Part shown: positions 10,002 through 20,734 of the stretch, one piece after another
Layout: each line of letters opens with the position of its first letter
How positions within the stretch are numbered: the first letter of the stretch is position 1
DNA from: Nitrincola tibetensis
Lineage (GTDB): Bacteria; Pseudomonadota; Gammaproteobacteria; Pseudomonadales; Balneatricaceae
Direction of reading: 5' to 3'
Assembly: GCF_003284585.1 (NCBI RefSeq)
Contig: NZ_QKRX01000013.1
Location: 1,606-65,605 of the forward strand
Length of the DNA stretch: 64,000 bases
Program-made: the position numbers and the translations under genes
The notes under the pieces: generated by a model
The model's input: the letters and a program-made list of their open reading frames with translations, nothing else
Databases searched by the model: none
Told to the model about the DNA's origin: nothing

Positions 10002-11867
10002 ATGCCGCTCTCATTTCAATCAAAGATTCTCAGTTCAATGCTTGCATTGTTGATTATCGCCTTAGTTTCCTTAGGGGTCCTTTCTTCACGCCTACTTCAG
10101 CAGGAGGTGAACAATGGCATTCAAGCCGAAATCAACAGCACGTTGAAAAACATACAAACCTTTGCCAATGGCTGGCTAAATGCTAAGTTCGATATCATCA
10201 ACGCGCTAACGGCAGAGTTGCCCGGTAGCGATGATGAAGCAAAGGCTCCTCTAACGCTCTCCCGAATTGCGGGTAATTTTGATCTTGTTTATGCCGGCAC
10301 AGATCAAGGCGGAATGTGGCAATCCCAACCACCGGCTTCACTGCCTTCTGATTACGATCCGAGAACACGGCCTTGGTACCAACAAGCCTTGCAAGCAAAC
10401 CGTATGGTCGTCACTCCACCTTACGTAGATGCAGGCAGTGGCGAATTGATTATTTCGTTAGCAGCTCCCCTGCGTAACGGTGCTCGTGGGGTCATTGGCA
10501 GTGACATTAGTATCAAAAATGTCATTACTCAACTCCTAGCGATAGACTCTCGCTGGACATCAGAAGTTTGGATGCTAGACAAGGATATGAAAGTAATCGC
10601 ACATCCGGATGCCTCTCAGGTGAGCAAACCCTTCTCACAACTGCTCTCTAACACTAATATTCCGGCTGTCTACACCATTAACGACATTCAATATAAAGGA
10701 GAAAAGTGGTTACTGTCTTCCATCAAGATAGAGTCGGCTGATTGGACTTTTTTACTCTTGGTAAAACGCAGTGATGCCTATGCCGCTATGAATACCTTAG
10801 CATGGCGTTTAGGCATACTCAGTATTCTTATTCTTGGCATTGCGGCACTATTACTCTACATGCTTGTTCAGTACTTAATGCGCCCACTGAAAAATCTCGC
10901 AAAAGCGCTTGATGATATTTCTGAAGGTGAAGGTGATTTAACTCGTAAACTCAGCGCTGACACAGATGATGAATTTGGTCGCATGAGCAATGCCTTCAAC
11001 AAGTTTACAAACAACCTGCGTCAAACTATTCAAGAGATTATTCACCTGGCAAATCGTATTAAAGACGATGCTGGCAATACTGCCGCTCAAGTGAAGCTCA
11101 ACTTAGATCAAATTGCAGATCAGCATCAAGAGTTAACGCAACTCGCAACCGCGGCCCAAGAAATGTCATGCGCGACAGCCGAGATCGCTGGAAATGCCGA
11201 AAAAACCGCTCATGCAGCTCGCAATGCAGCCGATTCAACTCAGTTAGGCTTGTCTGTTGTGAATGAAAACCGAGTCAAAACAACTGAGCTAGCCGAACAA
11301 ATCTCTCTTAGCACCAGTGCGATTAATGATGTCAATGGACATGTTCAAAACATTTCCAGCATTTTGGTTAACATTCAGGGAATAGCTGAACAAACCAACT
11401 TATTAGCACTGAATGCGGCCATTGAAGCGGCTCGCGCTGGAGATCAAGGCCGCGGTTTTGCTGTAGTCGCGGATGAAGTCCGAACGCTATCGCAACGCAC
11501 TCATCAAGCGACTGAAGAAATTCAAAAGATGATCAGCGAACTGCAGCATTCGACATCTCGCTCTGTGACAATGATGACAAGCAGCTTAGATCAAGCTTAC
11601 GAAAACGCAGACCGCGCTGCTCAAGCGGCAAGCCGTCTTCAGTTAATTGATAAAGCAAGCTGCGACATCAGTGACATGGCCGTACAAATTGCGAGTGCTG
11701 TTGAAGAACAAAACGCAGTAACCACTGAAATTAGCGGCAACACTGAGCGTATTAAGCTATTGGCTGACAATTTAGCCGATCAAGCTGATATTTCAAGAGG
11801 ACGTTCAAGAGAGTTGAGTGATATGGCGAATACGCTAAAATCTCTCACAGATCGCTTTAAAGTTTAA
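10002..11867 (+). CDS. methyl-accepting chemotaxis protein with periplasmic Cache domain
   Basis: A chemoreceptor with a canonical layout: TM1 at about residues 8-30, a periplasmic sensor of about 240 residues that looks like a double-Cache domain ([11 protein letters not shown], then [19 protein letters not shown]), TM2 near 270-295, HAMP, and a long cytoplasmic signalling coiled coil. The hairpin tip is the highly conserved [20 protein letters not shown] segment that contacts CheA/CheW. Cache receptors of this type often bind amino or organic acids; the ligand here is unknown. No C-terminal CheR/CheB-tethering pentapeptide is seen. The start is uncertain: ATG 9987 would add five residues but lacks a ribosome site, while GGGG precedes ATG 10002. 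Monocistronic. Confidence 0.92.
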   Translation: MPLSFQSKILSSMLALLIIALVSLGVLSSRLLQQEVNNGIQAEINSTLKNIQTFANGWLNAKFDIINALTAELPGSDDEAKAPLTLSRIAGNFDLVYAGTDQGGMWQSQPPASLPSDYDPRTRPWYQQALQANRMVVTPPYVDAGSGELIISLAAPLRNGARGVIGSDISIKNVITQLLAIDSRWTSEVWMLDKDMKVIAHPDASQVSKPFSQLLSNTNIPAVYTINDIQYKGEKWLLSSIKIESADWTFLLLVKRSDAYAAMNTLAWRLGILSILILGIAALLLYMLVQYLMRPLKNLAKALDDISEGEGDLTRKLSADTDDEFGRMSNAFNKFTNNLRQTIQEIIHLANRIKDDAGNTAAQVKLNLDQIADQHQELTQLATAAQEMSCATAEIAGNAEKTAHAARNAADSTQLGLSVVNENRVKTTELAEQISLSTSAINDVNGHVQNISSILVNIQGIAEQTNLLALNAAIEAARAGDQGRGFAVVADEVRTLSQRTHQATEEIQKMISELQHSTSRSVTMMTSSLDQAYENADRAAQAASRLQLIDKASCDISDMAVQIASAVEEQNAVTTEISGNTERIKLLADNLADQADISRGRSRELSDMANTLKSLTDRFKV

Positions 11868-11876
11868 TCTATCACA

Positions 11877-11904
11877 CCTCTACCCAAGCCCGCTTGGGTA
11901 GAGG
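11877..11904. terminator. hairpin between the convergent chemoreceptor and thrH genes
   Basis: CCTCTACCCAAG (11877-11888) and CTTGGGTAGAGG (11893-11904) form a 12-bp perfect stem with a CCCG loop between two converging genes. There is no strong T-run on either side, but position and stability fit a bidirectional terminator. Confidence 0.6.
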
Positions 11905-11914
11905 CTATCTAGCC

Positions 11915-12532
11915 TTATAAGGTTAAATCCCTCACACTGGCCTTGATAAATTCTTTCTTTAAATCTTCGTAGGTGTGCACAGCCGGAAATTGAGGAAACT
12001 CTCGGATGACATTTTCCGGTGCATGAAACAAAATACCGGACTCCGCCTGTGTCAGCATCGTGGTGTCGTTGTAAGAGTCACCCGTCGCAATGACGCGATA
12101 ATTCAACAATTGAAAGGCTCGTACTGACTGACGCTTTGGATCTCTCTGACGCAAGGTATACCCTGTAATACGCCCCTGATCATCAGCCTCTAACTTGTGG
12201 CAGAGCAAGGTCGGAAAACCCAACTGACGCATTAATGGCTGAGAAAACTCATAGAAGGTATCTGACAAAATAACGACTTGAAAGCGCTCTCTTAACCAGT
12301 CAACGAACTCAACTGCACCTTCCAGAGGAGATAAACGACTGATGGTTTCTTGAATTTGCGGTAAGGTAAGTCCGTGCTCATCCAAAATACGCAAGCGCTG
12401 CTTCATCAAGACGTCGTAATCGGGAATATCTCGGGTCGTGGCTTTTAACGCATCAATTCCTGTCTCTTCTGCGAACGCAATCCAAATCTCAGGAACCAAC
12501 ACCCCTTCTAGGTCAAGACAGGCTAACTCCAC
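11915..12532 (-). CDS. thrH: ThrH, phosphoserine phosphatase / phosphoserine:homoserine phosphotransferase
   Basis: A HAD-superfamily enzyme that in Pseudomonas dephosphorylates phosphoserine and can move the phosphate to homoserine, linking serine and threonine synthesis. Visible HAD motifs: motif I LACLDLEGVLVPE, with Asp and Glu where most HADs have DxD; motif II VVILSDTFYEF; and motif III GDSYNDTTML. The sequence is very close to Pseudomonas ThrH as I remember it. The start is set by GGAGG five bases before the GTG at 12532; an upstream in-frame GTG at 12544 lies inside that ribosome site. About 205 residues, cytosolic, convergent with the chemoreceptor gene and just downstream of cysB. 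Confidence 0.94.
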   Translation of the reverse strand: MELACLDLEGVLVPEIWIAFAEETGIDALKATTRDIPDYDVLMKQRLRILDEHGLTLPQIQETISRLSPLEGAVEFVDWLRERFQVVILSDTFYEFSQPLMRQLGFPTLLCHKLEADDQGRITGYTLRQRDPKRQSVRAFQLLNYRVIATGDSYNDTTMLTQAESGILFHAPENVIREFPQFPAVHTYEDLKKEFIKASVRDLTL

Positions 12533-12612
12533 AAACACCTCCACTATTGATTTAAAAACGCTAATCTACTGGGTGACACAGTGATATTCAACAAAATCCT
12601 TAGGGTTTTGTC

Positions 12613-13602
<990 letters not shown>

Positions 13603-13680
13603 TTATAAAAAATTAACCATTTATAACGGACAAGAATAACAGAAGTTTAGAAACTCGCCAATTTTCTGATCAAATAATCA

Positions 13681-14790
13681 TCAAACTCGTGAGCTTAAAC
13701 GACGGATTTCCTCGTCATTGCTAATGATCCTTTTCTCTAACGAGTTGACCTTGGCTTCAGCACGAATAATGATATTTTCTTTCTCTACTAATTGAGAACG
13801 CAGCATATTTTCACGCTTTGTATTTTCATTGGAAGCCGTAATGTGTTTCTGGTTAAGGCGCCGAATATCTTCCTGAAGCTCTTTGACCTTCGCTTCAAGT
13901 CGCTTCGTTTTATTCACCTCGGTTAAGAGCTGAGCATTAACACGCGACAGATCGCGCTGCAGCACACCGCTGTCCTGCTTATACTTCAGCAACTCAGCCT
14001 CTTGGCTCTTAACTTGCGACTTAAGCGTATCTGTTTTTACGTCTTTACGAGCAATACGTGCCTGTAAATCATGAATTTCACGGACCAACTCAGACTCTTT
14101 TTTACTCGCTTCTTCACGGACTTTTTCAAGGGTATTACGATAGTAGCGAGTATCTACCTCTTCCTTAGCAATCGCCTCCATCATATGACGCTGCTCGTCC
14201 TTGATACGTTGGTCAAAGACTCGCTTAGCATCATCATAGGCTTTTCGTAATTGCGCTAACTCATGCTCTATCGTAACGCGCGACTGCTCTTCTTTCTTAC
14301 GAGAGTTGGTTTCAATCGCTAAATTATTTTTGAGAACCGCAATTTCGGCTTCTAGGGCTTTAAATTGCTCACGTGATTCCTCAAGCTTAAGGGACTGCTC
14401 ACGATAGCGGCTTTCGAGGTCCAAATAGAGATGCTGTGACTTCTGCAAGGCGTCGTCATTAACACGACGATCTTCTTCAAGACCTACATCCACCATTTGC
14501 CGTGTGAAATTCACTTTTGAATTCGCTTCTTGCAGCGCATGCAACCAAATTCGAGTAAAGGCCTGTGCAAGTGTATCAGGCATCCCTGGCACACTAATCG
14601 CCCGATCGGTTCGATCCGTCATTACAATTCTTTGCGGCAACTCATACCACCACTGTGAAAGGTAACGAGAGACCTCTTCAGGCTCGATCTCAAGCGTTTC
14701 GGCTATCGCTTCTGATCTCGGGTAGCTCGCCGATAAAAGCAAGTCATCTGCAACTTCGTAGACTCGTGATTTGAGCTGTTCTTTATCCAT
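13681..14790 (-). CDS. KfrA-like DNA-binding coiled-coil protein
   Basis: About 369 residues. The first 100 or so (LKSRVYEVADDLLLSASYPRSEAIAETL, then VSRYLSQWWYELPQRI) resemble the KfrA N-terminal DNA-binding domain. From about residue 130 to the end it is almost unbroken heptad-rich coiled coil with many Glu, Lys, Arg and Gln. Plasmid KfrA proteins are autorepressors that help plasmid maintenance; the role of this chromosomal protein is unknown, with nucleoid organisation or local repression possible (inference). The start is uncertain: GTG 14799 or ATG 14790. It is divergent from acnB across 322 bp that contain the ATTGTCGACAAT palindrome. Confidence 0.7.
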   Translation of the reverse strand: MDKEQLKSRVYEVADDLLLSASYPRSEAIAETLEIEPEEVSRYLSQWWYELPQRIVMTDRTDRAISVPGMPDTLAQAFTRIWLHALQEANSKVNFTRQMVDVGLEEDRRVNDDALQKSQHLYLDLESRYREQSLKLEESREQFKALEAEIAVLKNNLAIETNSRKKEEQSRVTIEHELAQLRKAYDDAKRVFDQRIKDEQRHMMEAIAKEEVDTRYYRNTLEKVREEASKKESELVREIHDLQARIARKDVKTDTLKSQVKSQEAELLKYKQDSGVLQRDLSRVNAQLLTEVNKTKRLEAKVKELQEDIRRLNQKHITASNENTKRENMLRSQLVEKENIIIRAEAKVNSLEKRIISNDEEIRRLSSRV

Positions 14791-14981
14791 GTAGCACACT
14801 AAACCTAATTAACATAAAAAATGCGAGTAACATCATAACCCGAACAATGAGACCAAGACATAGGCTCTATCATCCTTTATACGAGTACATCAACGGCTAT
14901 TGAAACATATCTTTTCTAGTAATGCGATTTATAGATTAAAGGCCTATAGTAAGTAATGTTGGTACAAAGTCTAAGCTCAGG

Positions 14982-15024
14982 ATTGTCGACAATACTTAAC
15001 TTTAGCCCCTCCATAGGCTAGAAT
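14982..15024 (+). promoter_or_regulatory. acnB promoter with GntR-type palindrome
   Basis: ATTGTCGACAAT (14982-14993), the same perfect 12-bp palindrome that lies at the prp promoter, is followed by a promoter-like TTAACT (14996-15001), 17 bp and TAGAAT (15019-15024), about 100 bp before acnB. The palindrome abuts the -35 on its upstream side, unlike the prp copy, which lies past the start site. The remainder of 14800-15121 holds no recognisable gene. Confidence 0.6.
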
Positions 15025-15121
15025 TCCACCGCCAATCCACATTCGATAACATATTATTCGAACCGGCATCGGCAGTATTAATGTCCGATGTACGATTGTG
15101 ACAACAGATGAGGGCTAAATC

Positions 15122-17719
15122 GTGCTTGAAGCTTACCGTAAACATGTCGAAGAACGTGCCTTAGAAGGCATTCCACCAAAGCCACTGGATCCAGAGCAAA
15201 CAGCAGCACTGGTTGATCTGGTTAAGAATCCACCAGCAGGCGAAGAAGAGTTTCTCCTAGATCTGTTGACCAACCGTGTTCCAGCCGGTGTTGACCAAGC
15301 AGCATACGTAAAAGCAGGCTTTTTAGATGCCGTTGCTAAAGGTGAAGTCACCACTCCTCTTGTTTCTCCTGTTAAAGCGGTTGAATTGCTAGGCACCATG
15401 CTTGGTGGCTACAATATTCAGCCTTTGATCACTGCATTAGATACTGAAGCCTTGGCACCAACTGCCGTTAAAGCCTTATCTCATACATTATTGATGTTTG
15501 ATGCATTCCACGATGTTCAAGACAAAGCCGAAGCGGGCAATCCCTATGCTAAGCAAGTCATGGAGTCTTGGGCGGCAGGCGAGTGGTTTACTTCAAAGCC
15601 AGAAGTTGCTGAAAAAATAACCGTTACTGTCTTTAAAGTACCTGGCGAAACCAACACAGATGACTTGTCACCTGCTCCAGATGCTTGGTCACGCCCAGAC
15701 ATTCCTCTTCACGCAAACGCCATGCTTAAAATGGAACGTGAAGGCATCGAGCCAGTTAACCCAGGCACAACGGGTCCGTTAACACAAATCGAAGCAGTTA
15801 AAGCAAAAGGCTTCCCTGTTGCTTACGTTGGAGATGTTGTCGGAACAGGCTCTTCTCGTAAATCAGCGACCAACTCCGTGTTATGGTTCTTTGGTGATGA
15901 TATCCCCAATATTCCTAACAAGCGTGCTGGCGGTTTCTGCTTCGGTGGCAAAATTGCACCTATTTTCTATAACACTATGGAAGATGCAGGCGCCTTGCCA
16001 ATCGAAATGGATGTCAACCAAATGAATATGGGAGATGTCATTGATGTCTATCCATATGAAGGCGTTGCGAAAAACCACGAAACAGGTGCAGAGCTGTGCA
16101 GATTTGAATTAAAAACTCAAATGCTGCTGGATGAAGTTCGTGCAGGTGGACGTATTCCCCTGATCATCGGTCGCGGTCTGACTCAAAAAGCGCGTGAAGC
16201 ACTTGGCCTAGGCCCGATTGATATTTTCCGCACACCTGACCAACCTAACGATACAGGCAAGGGTTACACCCTAGCTCAGAAAATGGTTGGTAAAGCCTGT
16301 GGTGTAACGGGTGTTCGTCCTGGTACGTCTTGCGAACCAAGAATGACCACTGTTGGCTCACAAGATACCACAGGACCTATGACTCGTGACGAGTTGAAGG
16401 ATCTTGCATGCTTGGGCTTCTCTGCTGATCTTGTTATGCAGTCATTCTGCCATACGGCTGCTTATCCAAAACCAGTTGACGTTAGCACTCACCACACGTT
16501 ACCTGATTTCATCATGAACCGTGGCGGTGTTTCTTTACGTCCTGGAGATGGTGTCATTCACTCTTGGCTAAACCGCATGCTATTGCCTGATACCGTGGGT
16601 ACAGGTGGTGACTCACATACCCGTTTCCCACTGGGCATTTCGTTCCCTGCGGGTTCTGGATTGGTTGCATTTGCGGCCGCTACAGGAGTTATGCCATTGG
16701 ATATGCCAGAATCCGTTCTGGTTCGTTTCAAAGGCAAGCGTAACCCTGGCATCACTTTACGCGATCTGGTTCATGCAATTCCTTACTATGCAATCAAAGA
16801 AGGTCACTTAACCGTTGCTAAAGCGGGCAAGAAAAACGTCTTCTCTGGTCGCGTTTTGGAAATTGAAGGCCTAGAAGATCTAACCGTTGAGCAAGCATTT
16901 GAACTGTCTGATGCATCTGCTGAGCGTTCTGCTGCAGGCTGTTCTATCACACTTTCCGAGAGCTCAGTTGCAGAATACCTAAGATCAAACATCGTGATGT
17001 TGAAGTGGATGCTGGCTGAAGGCTATGGCGACCCACGTACGATTGAGCGCCGCATCAAGGGTATGGAAGAGTGGCTGGCTAACCCAAGCCTAATGCGCGC
17101 TGATGCTGATGCCGAGTACCACACCGTTATCGAAATCGACATGTCTGAAATCAATGAGCCTATTCTTTGTGCTCCAAACGATCCAGACGATGCTCGCTTA
17201 CTGTCAGATGTTGCTGGCGACAAAATTGATGAAGTGTTCATCGGTTCTTGCATGACCAACATTGGTCACTTCCGTGCAGCGGGTAAATTGCTAGAAGCGT
17301 CAGGCAAATCGATCCCAACACGTATGTGGATCGCTCCACCGACAAAAATGGATGCCGCACAGCTTTCTGATGAAGGTTTTTACAACGTCTTCGGTAAAGC
17401 GGGCGCGCGCATGGAAATGCCAGGCTGTTCATTGTGCATGGGTAACCAAGCACGCGTTGCGGACAAAGCCACCGTTGTTTCAACCTCAACTCGTAACTTC
17501 CCTAACCGTTTAGGAACAGGTGCGAATGTGTACTTGGCCTCTGCTGAGTTAGCCGCTGTCGCTGCACTCGAAGGCAAGTTGCCAAGCGTTGAAGAATACA
17601 TGGCCTACGCGAGCAAACTCGATAGCATGTCATCTGAAGTCTACCGTTACTTGAACTTCGATCAAATGGACAAGTACGTAGAAAAAGCAGCAACTGTTAT
17701 TCCAACCACCAGCCTTTAA
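15122..17719 (+). CDS. acnB: aconitate hydratase B (AcnB)
   Basis: The main TCA-cycle aconitase (citrate to isocitrate) and in many bacteria the enzyme that hydrates 2-methyl-cis-aconitate for the methylcitrate cycle. The 865-residue protein has the AcnB domain order: N-terminal HEAT-like domain, swivel domain, then the three catalytic domains. The [4Fe-4S] ligands fall at Cys710 ([10 protein letters not shown]) and Cys769/Cys772 (GCSLCMGNQ), the same numbers as in E. coli AcnB. It starts with GTG after GAGGG. The upstream prp-type palindrome suggests co-regulation with the propionate operon. A strong terminator follows. Confidence 0.97.
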   Translation: MLEAYRKHVEERALEGIPPKPLDPEQTAALVDLVKNPPAGEEEFLLDLLTNRVPAGVDQAAYVKAGFLDAVAKGEVTTPLVSPVKAVELLGTMLGGYNIQPLITALDTEALAPTAVKALSHTLLMFDAFHDVQDKAEAGNPYAKQVMESWAAGEWFTSKPEVAEKITVTVFKVPGETNTDDLSPAPDAWSRPDIPLHANAMLKMEREGIEPVNPGTTGPLTQIEAVKAKGFPVAYVGDVVGTGSSRKSATNSVLWFFGDDIPNIPNKRAGGFCFGGKIAPIFYNTMEDAGALPIEMDVNQMNMGDVIDVYPYEGVAKNHETGAELCRFELKTQMLLDEVRAGGRIPLIIGRGLTQKAREALGLGPIDIFRTPDQPNDTGKGYTLAQKMVGKACGVTGVRPGTSCEPRMTTVGSQDTTGPMTRDELKDLACLGFSADLVMQSFCHTAAYPKPVDVSTHHTLPDFIMNRGGVSLRPGDGVIHSWLNRMLLPDTVGTGGDSHTRFPLGISFPAGSGLVAFAAATGVMPLDMPESVLVRFKGKRNPGITLRDLVHAIPYYAIKEGHLTVAKAGKKNVFSGRVLEIEGLEDLTVEQAFELSDASAERSAAGCSITLSESSVAEYLRSNIVMLKWMLAEGYGDPRTIERRIKGMEEWLANPSLMRADADAEYHTVIEIDMSEINEPILCAPNDPDDARLLSDVAGDKIDEVFIGSCMTNIGHFRAAGKLLEASGKSIPTRMWIAPPTKMDAAQLSDEGFYNVFGKAGARMEMPGCSLCMGNQARVADKATVVSTSTRNFPNRLGTGANVYLASAELAAVAALEGKLPSVEEYMAYASKLDSMSSEVYRYLNFDQMDKYVEKAATVIPTTSL

Positions 17720-17736
17720 TACGTTAAACGGCTGAC

Positions 17737-17768
17737 AAAAAAGCCCTGAACCAATCAGGGCTTTTTTA
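17737..17768 (+). terminator. rho-independent terminator of acnB
   Basis: AAAAAAGCCCTGA (17737-17749) pairs with TCAGGGCTTTTTT (17755-17767) around an ACCAA loop and gives a GC stem followed by six T. It lies 18 bp after the acnB stop. The symmetry would also terminate in the other direction. Confidence 0.93.
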
Positions 17769-17844
17769 CGTCTAAATTGACCTTAATGCAGCGCTAAAGC
17801 GTACCTGTTAAACTGTGCATATTATTAACTCAATTGAGGGTGGT

Positions 17845-18279
17845 ATGAAGCCTTTAAATTCTGACACAGCTCCTGAACCCGGCTATGAAACAGCCCAAAC
17901 CAAAAATGGATTTTTAGTTCTTGCATCCAGACTGGTATTTGATGAAAAGCTCCCTATTCGCTTTATTTACAAGACCGTACCCGAGCATTTAAATGATACG
18001 GGGTGGCGAATGTTTACCGGATACGAAACAGACGATTTTTTAGCGGATGAAATGAAGAACCTTCTCCCCGTACCACTTGAAAAAATCTGCCTGCTTGACC
18101 CTTCTCTTACTCCACTGGTTGACTACAATGCTGGCACTGTGTGGGAAAGAGCTCCGGAAACAGATGGCTGGACACAAGTACATGACTATCAAATTCCTGT
18201 CCCAACAACGGAAGTTATGATTACCAACGATGTTGAAGAATTCATTCGGACAAAATTTGCCAATAAGGAAACGTTATGA
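17845..18279 (+). CDS. DUF2185 (Imm33-like) domain protein
   Basis: About 144 residues, cytosolic. The segment NGFLVLASRLVFDEKLPIRFIYKTVPEHLNDTGWRMFTGYE, followed by a PLEKICLLDPSLTPLVD-like stretch, resembles the DUF2185 family, part of which is annotated as immunity protein Imm33 in polymorphic toxin loci. No toxin gene is nearby, so an immunity role is not supported by context. The start is ATG 17845 because GAGG lies 6-9 bp before it; an in-frame GTG at 17815 has no ribosome site. The stop overlaps the start of the next gene by 4 bp (ATGA), so the two are translationally coupled. Function unknown. Confidence 0.65.
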   Translation: MKPLNSDTAPEPGYETAQTKNGFLVLASRLVFDEKLPIRFIYKTVPEHLNDTGWRMFTGYETDDFLADEMKNLLPVPLEKICLLDPSLTPLVDYNAGTVWERAPETDGWTQVHDYQIPVPTTEVMITNDVEEFIRTKFANKETL

Positions 18280-18518
18280 CCATGGGTTCATTCATGACCT
18301 ACGTCTTGCACTTCAGTGGATTACTGGTGGTCATAGTGGGTTTAAGCATTAAGCCTAAAATGAAGGTATTAGGGCTTGTTATCGCAGTAGGTGGGTTTTT
18401 ATTAGGCACCTCCCCTGTTTGGTATTCAGCAATCACTCAACCAACAGACGAAGAGATGTATGAAGCCTGGCGGGAGCAGCAGCGCCTTCATCAAGAACGT
18501 ATGGACAATCGCCACTAA
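18276..18518 (+). CDS. small two-helix membrane protein, unknown function
   Basis: An 80-residue protein with two hydrophobic segments, about residues 8-24 (YVLHFSGLLVVIVGLSI) and 30-50 (VLGLVIAVGGFLLGTSPVWYSA), joined by a short basic loop (KPKMK) and followed by a charged, Glu/Arg/Gln-rich tail of about 27 residues. It overlaps the DUF2185 gene by ATGA, so it is likely co-translated with it. I do not recognise the family. An internal ATG at codon 3 or 7 could also be the start. It converges on dusC, leaving only 9 bp between them. Confidence 0.6.
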   Translation: MTMGSFMTYVLHFSGLLVVIVGLSIKPKMKVLGLVIAVGGFLLGTSPVWYSAITQPTDEEMYEAWREQQRLHQERMDNRH

Positions 18519-18527
18519 GGCCTATGT

Positions 18528-19502
18528 TTATTCGGCTGGAACAGAGTAACACTCTCTTTCAGCTCGAATACACTCCATGATCCTAAGCGGATCTCGTTCA
18601 GACCGTATGCGGTCAAACAATACTGACGCTTGCGGGTAACCCAATTTCAACATGCTTAACCACTGCTTTATCCGTCCATGCACATGCCGCTCGGATAAGT
18701 CATCGATAACCTGTTGATGATAACGCTCCAACAGGGGGATGAGCGCAATCCATTTCTCATCTGAAGCTGCACTAACACCTTCACCTTGTTTAATTTGATC
18801 GGCTAGAAAAGGATTGGCTAACATTCCACGACCGATCATCACATCAGCACAGCCTGAAACCTGCTTGCAGCGCCGATAATCCTCTGGCGTCCAAACTTCA
18901 CCATTGGCAACCAGATGCAAAGACACATGGTCACGGATTTTCGCAATCCACTCCCAATGAGCAGGAGGTTTGTACCCTTCTTCTTTTGTTCGGGCATGAA
19001 TGGTTAACGTCGAAGCACCGGCTGACTCTATGGCTTGTGCATTTTCAATCGCCAAACTTTTATCGTAATACCCCAAACGCATTTTTGCAGTCACAGGGAT
19101 AGCTGAAGGGATGGCCGCTCTAACAGCGTTTACGATGGAATGAATTAGCTCCGGCTCTTTTAACAGAACGGCTCCACCTCGACTTTTATTCACTGTTTTC
19201 GCTGGGCAGCCAAAGTTAAGATCAACACCTGGTGCCCCTAACTCAACAACACGGGCTGCATTTTCGGCAAGTACAGAAGGTTCACTCCCCAGCAGTTGGG
19301 CAAAAACAGGCACGCCAGAACGAGTTTTACCCCCATGATGCAATTCAGGCATCATTCTATAAAAGACAGAGACGGGTAATAGGCGTTCAGAAACTCGAAT
19401 AAATTCAGTAACGCAGTGATCAACATGGCCAGATGCCGTTAAGATATCACGCAGGGTGTAGTCAACTACACCCTCCATGGGCGCAAGGTAAATTAAAGAC
19501 AT
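18528..19502 (-). CDS. dusC: tRNA-dihydrouridine(16) synthase DusC
   Basis: An FMN- and NADPH-dependent enzyme that reduces uridine to dihydrouridine in the tRNA D-loop; the DusC group targets U16. The 324-residue protein begins with the TIM-barrel signature LAPMEGVVDYTLRD and has the catalytic-cysteine loop GVDLNFGCPAKTVNKSRGGAVLL, followed by the FMN-phosphate site near GEVWT and MIGRGMLANPF. Length and the VTEFIRVSERLLP segment favour DusC over DusA or DusB. It lies 8 bp after metZ in the same direction and so may be the tail of the purF-metZ transcript. Confidence 0.92.
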   Translation of the reverse strand: MSLIYLAPMEGVVDYTLRDILTASGHVDHCVTEFIRVSERLLPVSVFYRMMPELHHGGKTRSGVPVFAQLLGSEPSVLAENAARVVELGAPGVDLNFGCPAKTVNKSRGGAVLLKEPELIHSIVNAVRAAIPSAIPVTAKMRLGYYDKSLAIENAQAIESAGASTLTIHARTKEEGYKPPAHWEWIAKIRDHVSLHLVANGEVWTPEDYRRCKQVSGCADVMIGRGMLANPFLADQIKQGEGVSAASDEKWIALIPLLERYHQQVIDDLSERHVHGRIKQWLSMLKLGYPQASVLFDRIRSERDPLRIMECIRAERECYSVPAE

Positions 19503-19510
19503 GTATTGAT

Positions 19511-20725
19511 CTAGACCGCGGCTAAGCCTTTCAACAAGTCAGCCTTAAGGTCTGCAACAGACTCAAGACCCACTGACAGACGGATCAAGTTATCTTTAAT
19601 TCCTGCATCGGCACGTTCTTCTGGCGTCATACGGCCGTGAGTCGTTGTTGCCGGATGGGTTATTGTCGACTTAACATCACCAAGATTGCCAGTGATTGAG
19701 ATAATCTCTGTCGCATCAATGAAACGCCAAGCCGCATCTTTATCACCCTCAACTTCAAAGGACAAAACACCACCAAACGCGCTCTGTTGCCGACACGCCA
19801 ATGCATGCTGAGGATGATCCTCTAGTCCTGAGTAGTAGACTTTGTTAATACCTTTTTGGGTCTGCAACCACTTCGCCAAAATTAATGCGCGCTCGCTGTG
19901 TGCCTGCATGCGCAGCGGCAACGTCTCTAAGCCCTTTAAAAAAACCCAAGCATTGAAAGGACTTAAACAAGCACCACCCGTGCGAATAAAGCCAAAAATA
20001 GCCTCCATCTCGGCATCACGCCCAACCAGCACACCGCCAATGCAGCGACCTTGACCGTCTAGATACTTGGTTGCCGAATGCATAATGATATCGGCACCTA
20101 AGGCTAAAGGACGCTGCAATGCGGGCGTTAAAAAACAATTATCAACAACAAGCAGCGCACCCGCTCCATGAGCGATCTCGGCAACAGCTGAAATGTCCGT
20201 AAGTTCAGCCAAGGGATTTGAGGGCGTTTCTAAGAAAAACATCTTAGTCTCAGGCTTAATTGCTGCAGACCAAGCATTTAAATCGGTTGGATCAACAAAG
20301 GTGGTTTCAATACCCGCACGACTTAAATAGCGGGTAAAGAGTGCCACTGTTGACCCAAACACGCTTCTTGAACACACCACGTGATCGCCTGCCTTCATTA
20401 AAGCCAGGCCCAGACTTAAAATCGCCGCCATACCAGATGCCGTAGCAACTGCACGCTCTCCACCCTCTAGTGCAGCGATACGTTTTTCGAATGCACGCAC
20501 CGTTGGGTTAGTAAAACGCGAATAGATATTCCCGTCTTCCTCGCCACCAAAGCGAGCAGCCGCTTCACGCGCGGTCGAGAAAACAAAACTCGACGTGGGA
20601 AAAATGGCATCACTGTGCTCACCCTCATCACTCCGATGCTGACCCGCTCGAACGGCTAAGGTCTCAAGGTCATACTCCTGACCGGAGAATTGAATGCGAG
20701 AAGCACGCTCAAACGAATCACTCAT
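19511..20725 (-). CDS. metZ: O-succinylhomoserine sulfhydrylase MetZ
   Basis: A PLP enzyme that makes homocysteine directly from O-succinylhomoserine and sulfide, bypassing cystathionine, as in Pseudomonas. The 404-residue protein is of the Cys/Met metabolism PLP family: FEKRIAALEGGERAVATASGMAA, the PLP-contact loop VVDNCFLTPALQRPL, and the Schiff-base lysine in MHSATKYLDGQGRCIGG. Position directly after purF is the conserved MetZ context, which separates it from MetB and MetY. It starts 9 bp after purF. Cytosolic. Confidence 0.94.
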   Translation of the reverse strand: MSDSFERASRIQFSGQEYDLETLAVRAGQHRSDEGEHSDAIFPTSSFVFSTAREAAARFGGEEDGNIYSRFTNPTVRAFEKRIAALEGGERAVATASGMAAILSLGLALMKAGDHVVCSRSVFGSTVALFTRYLSRAGIETTFVDPTDLNAWSAAIKPETKMFFLETPSNPLAELTDISAVAEIAHGAGALLVVDNCFLTPALQRPLALGADIIMHSATKYLDGQGRCIGGVLVGRDAEMEAIFGFIRTGGACLSPFNAWVFLKGLETLPLRMQAHSERALILAKWLQTQKGINKVYYSGLEDHPQHALACRQQSAFGGVLSFEVEGDKDAAWRFIDATEIISITGNLGDVKSTITHPATTTHGRMTPEERADAGIKDNLIRLSVGLESVADLKADLLKGLAAV

Positions 20726-20734
20726 GGAGATACC

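Noticed and set aside
17845-18518. Toxin-immunity system suggested by the Imm33-like domain
   Set aside because: No toxin, secretion signal or polymorphic toxin gene in the neighbourhood; kept only as an unknown-function pair.
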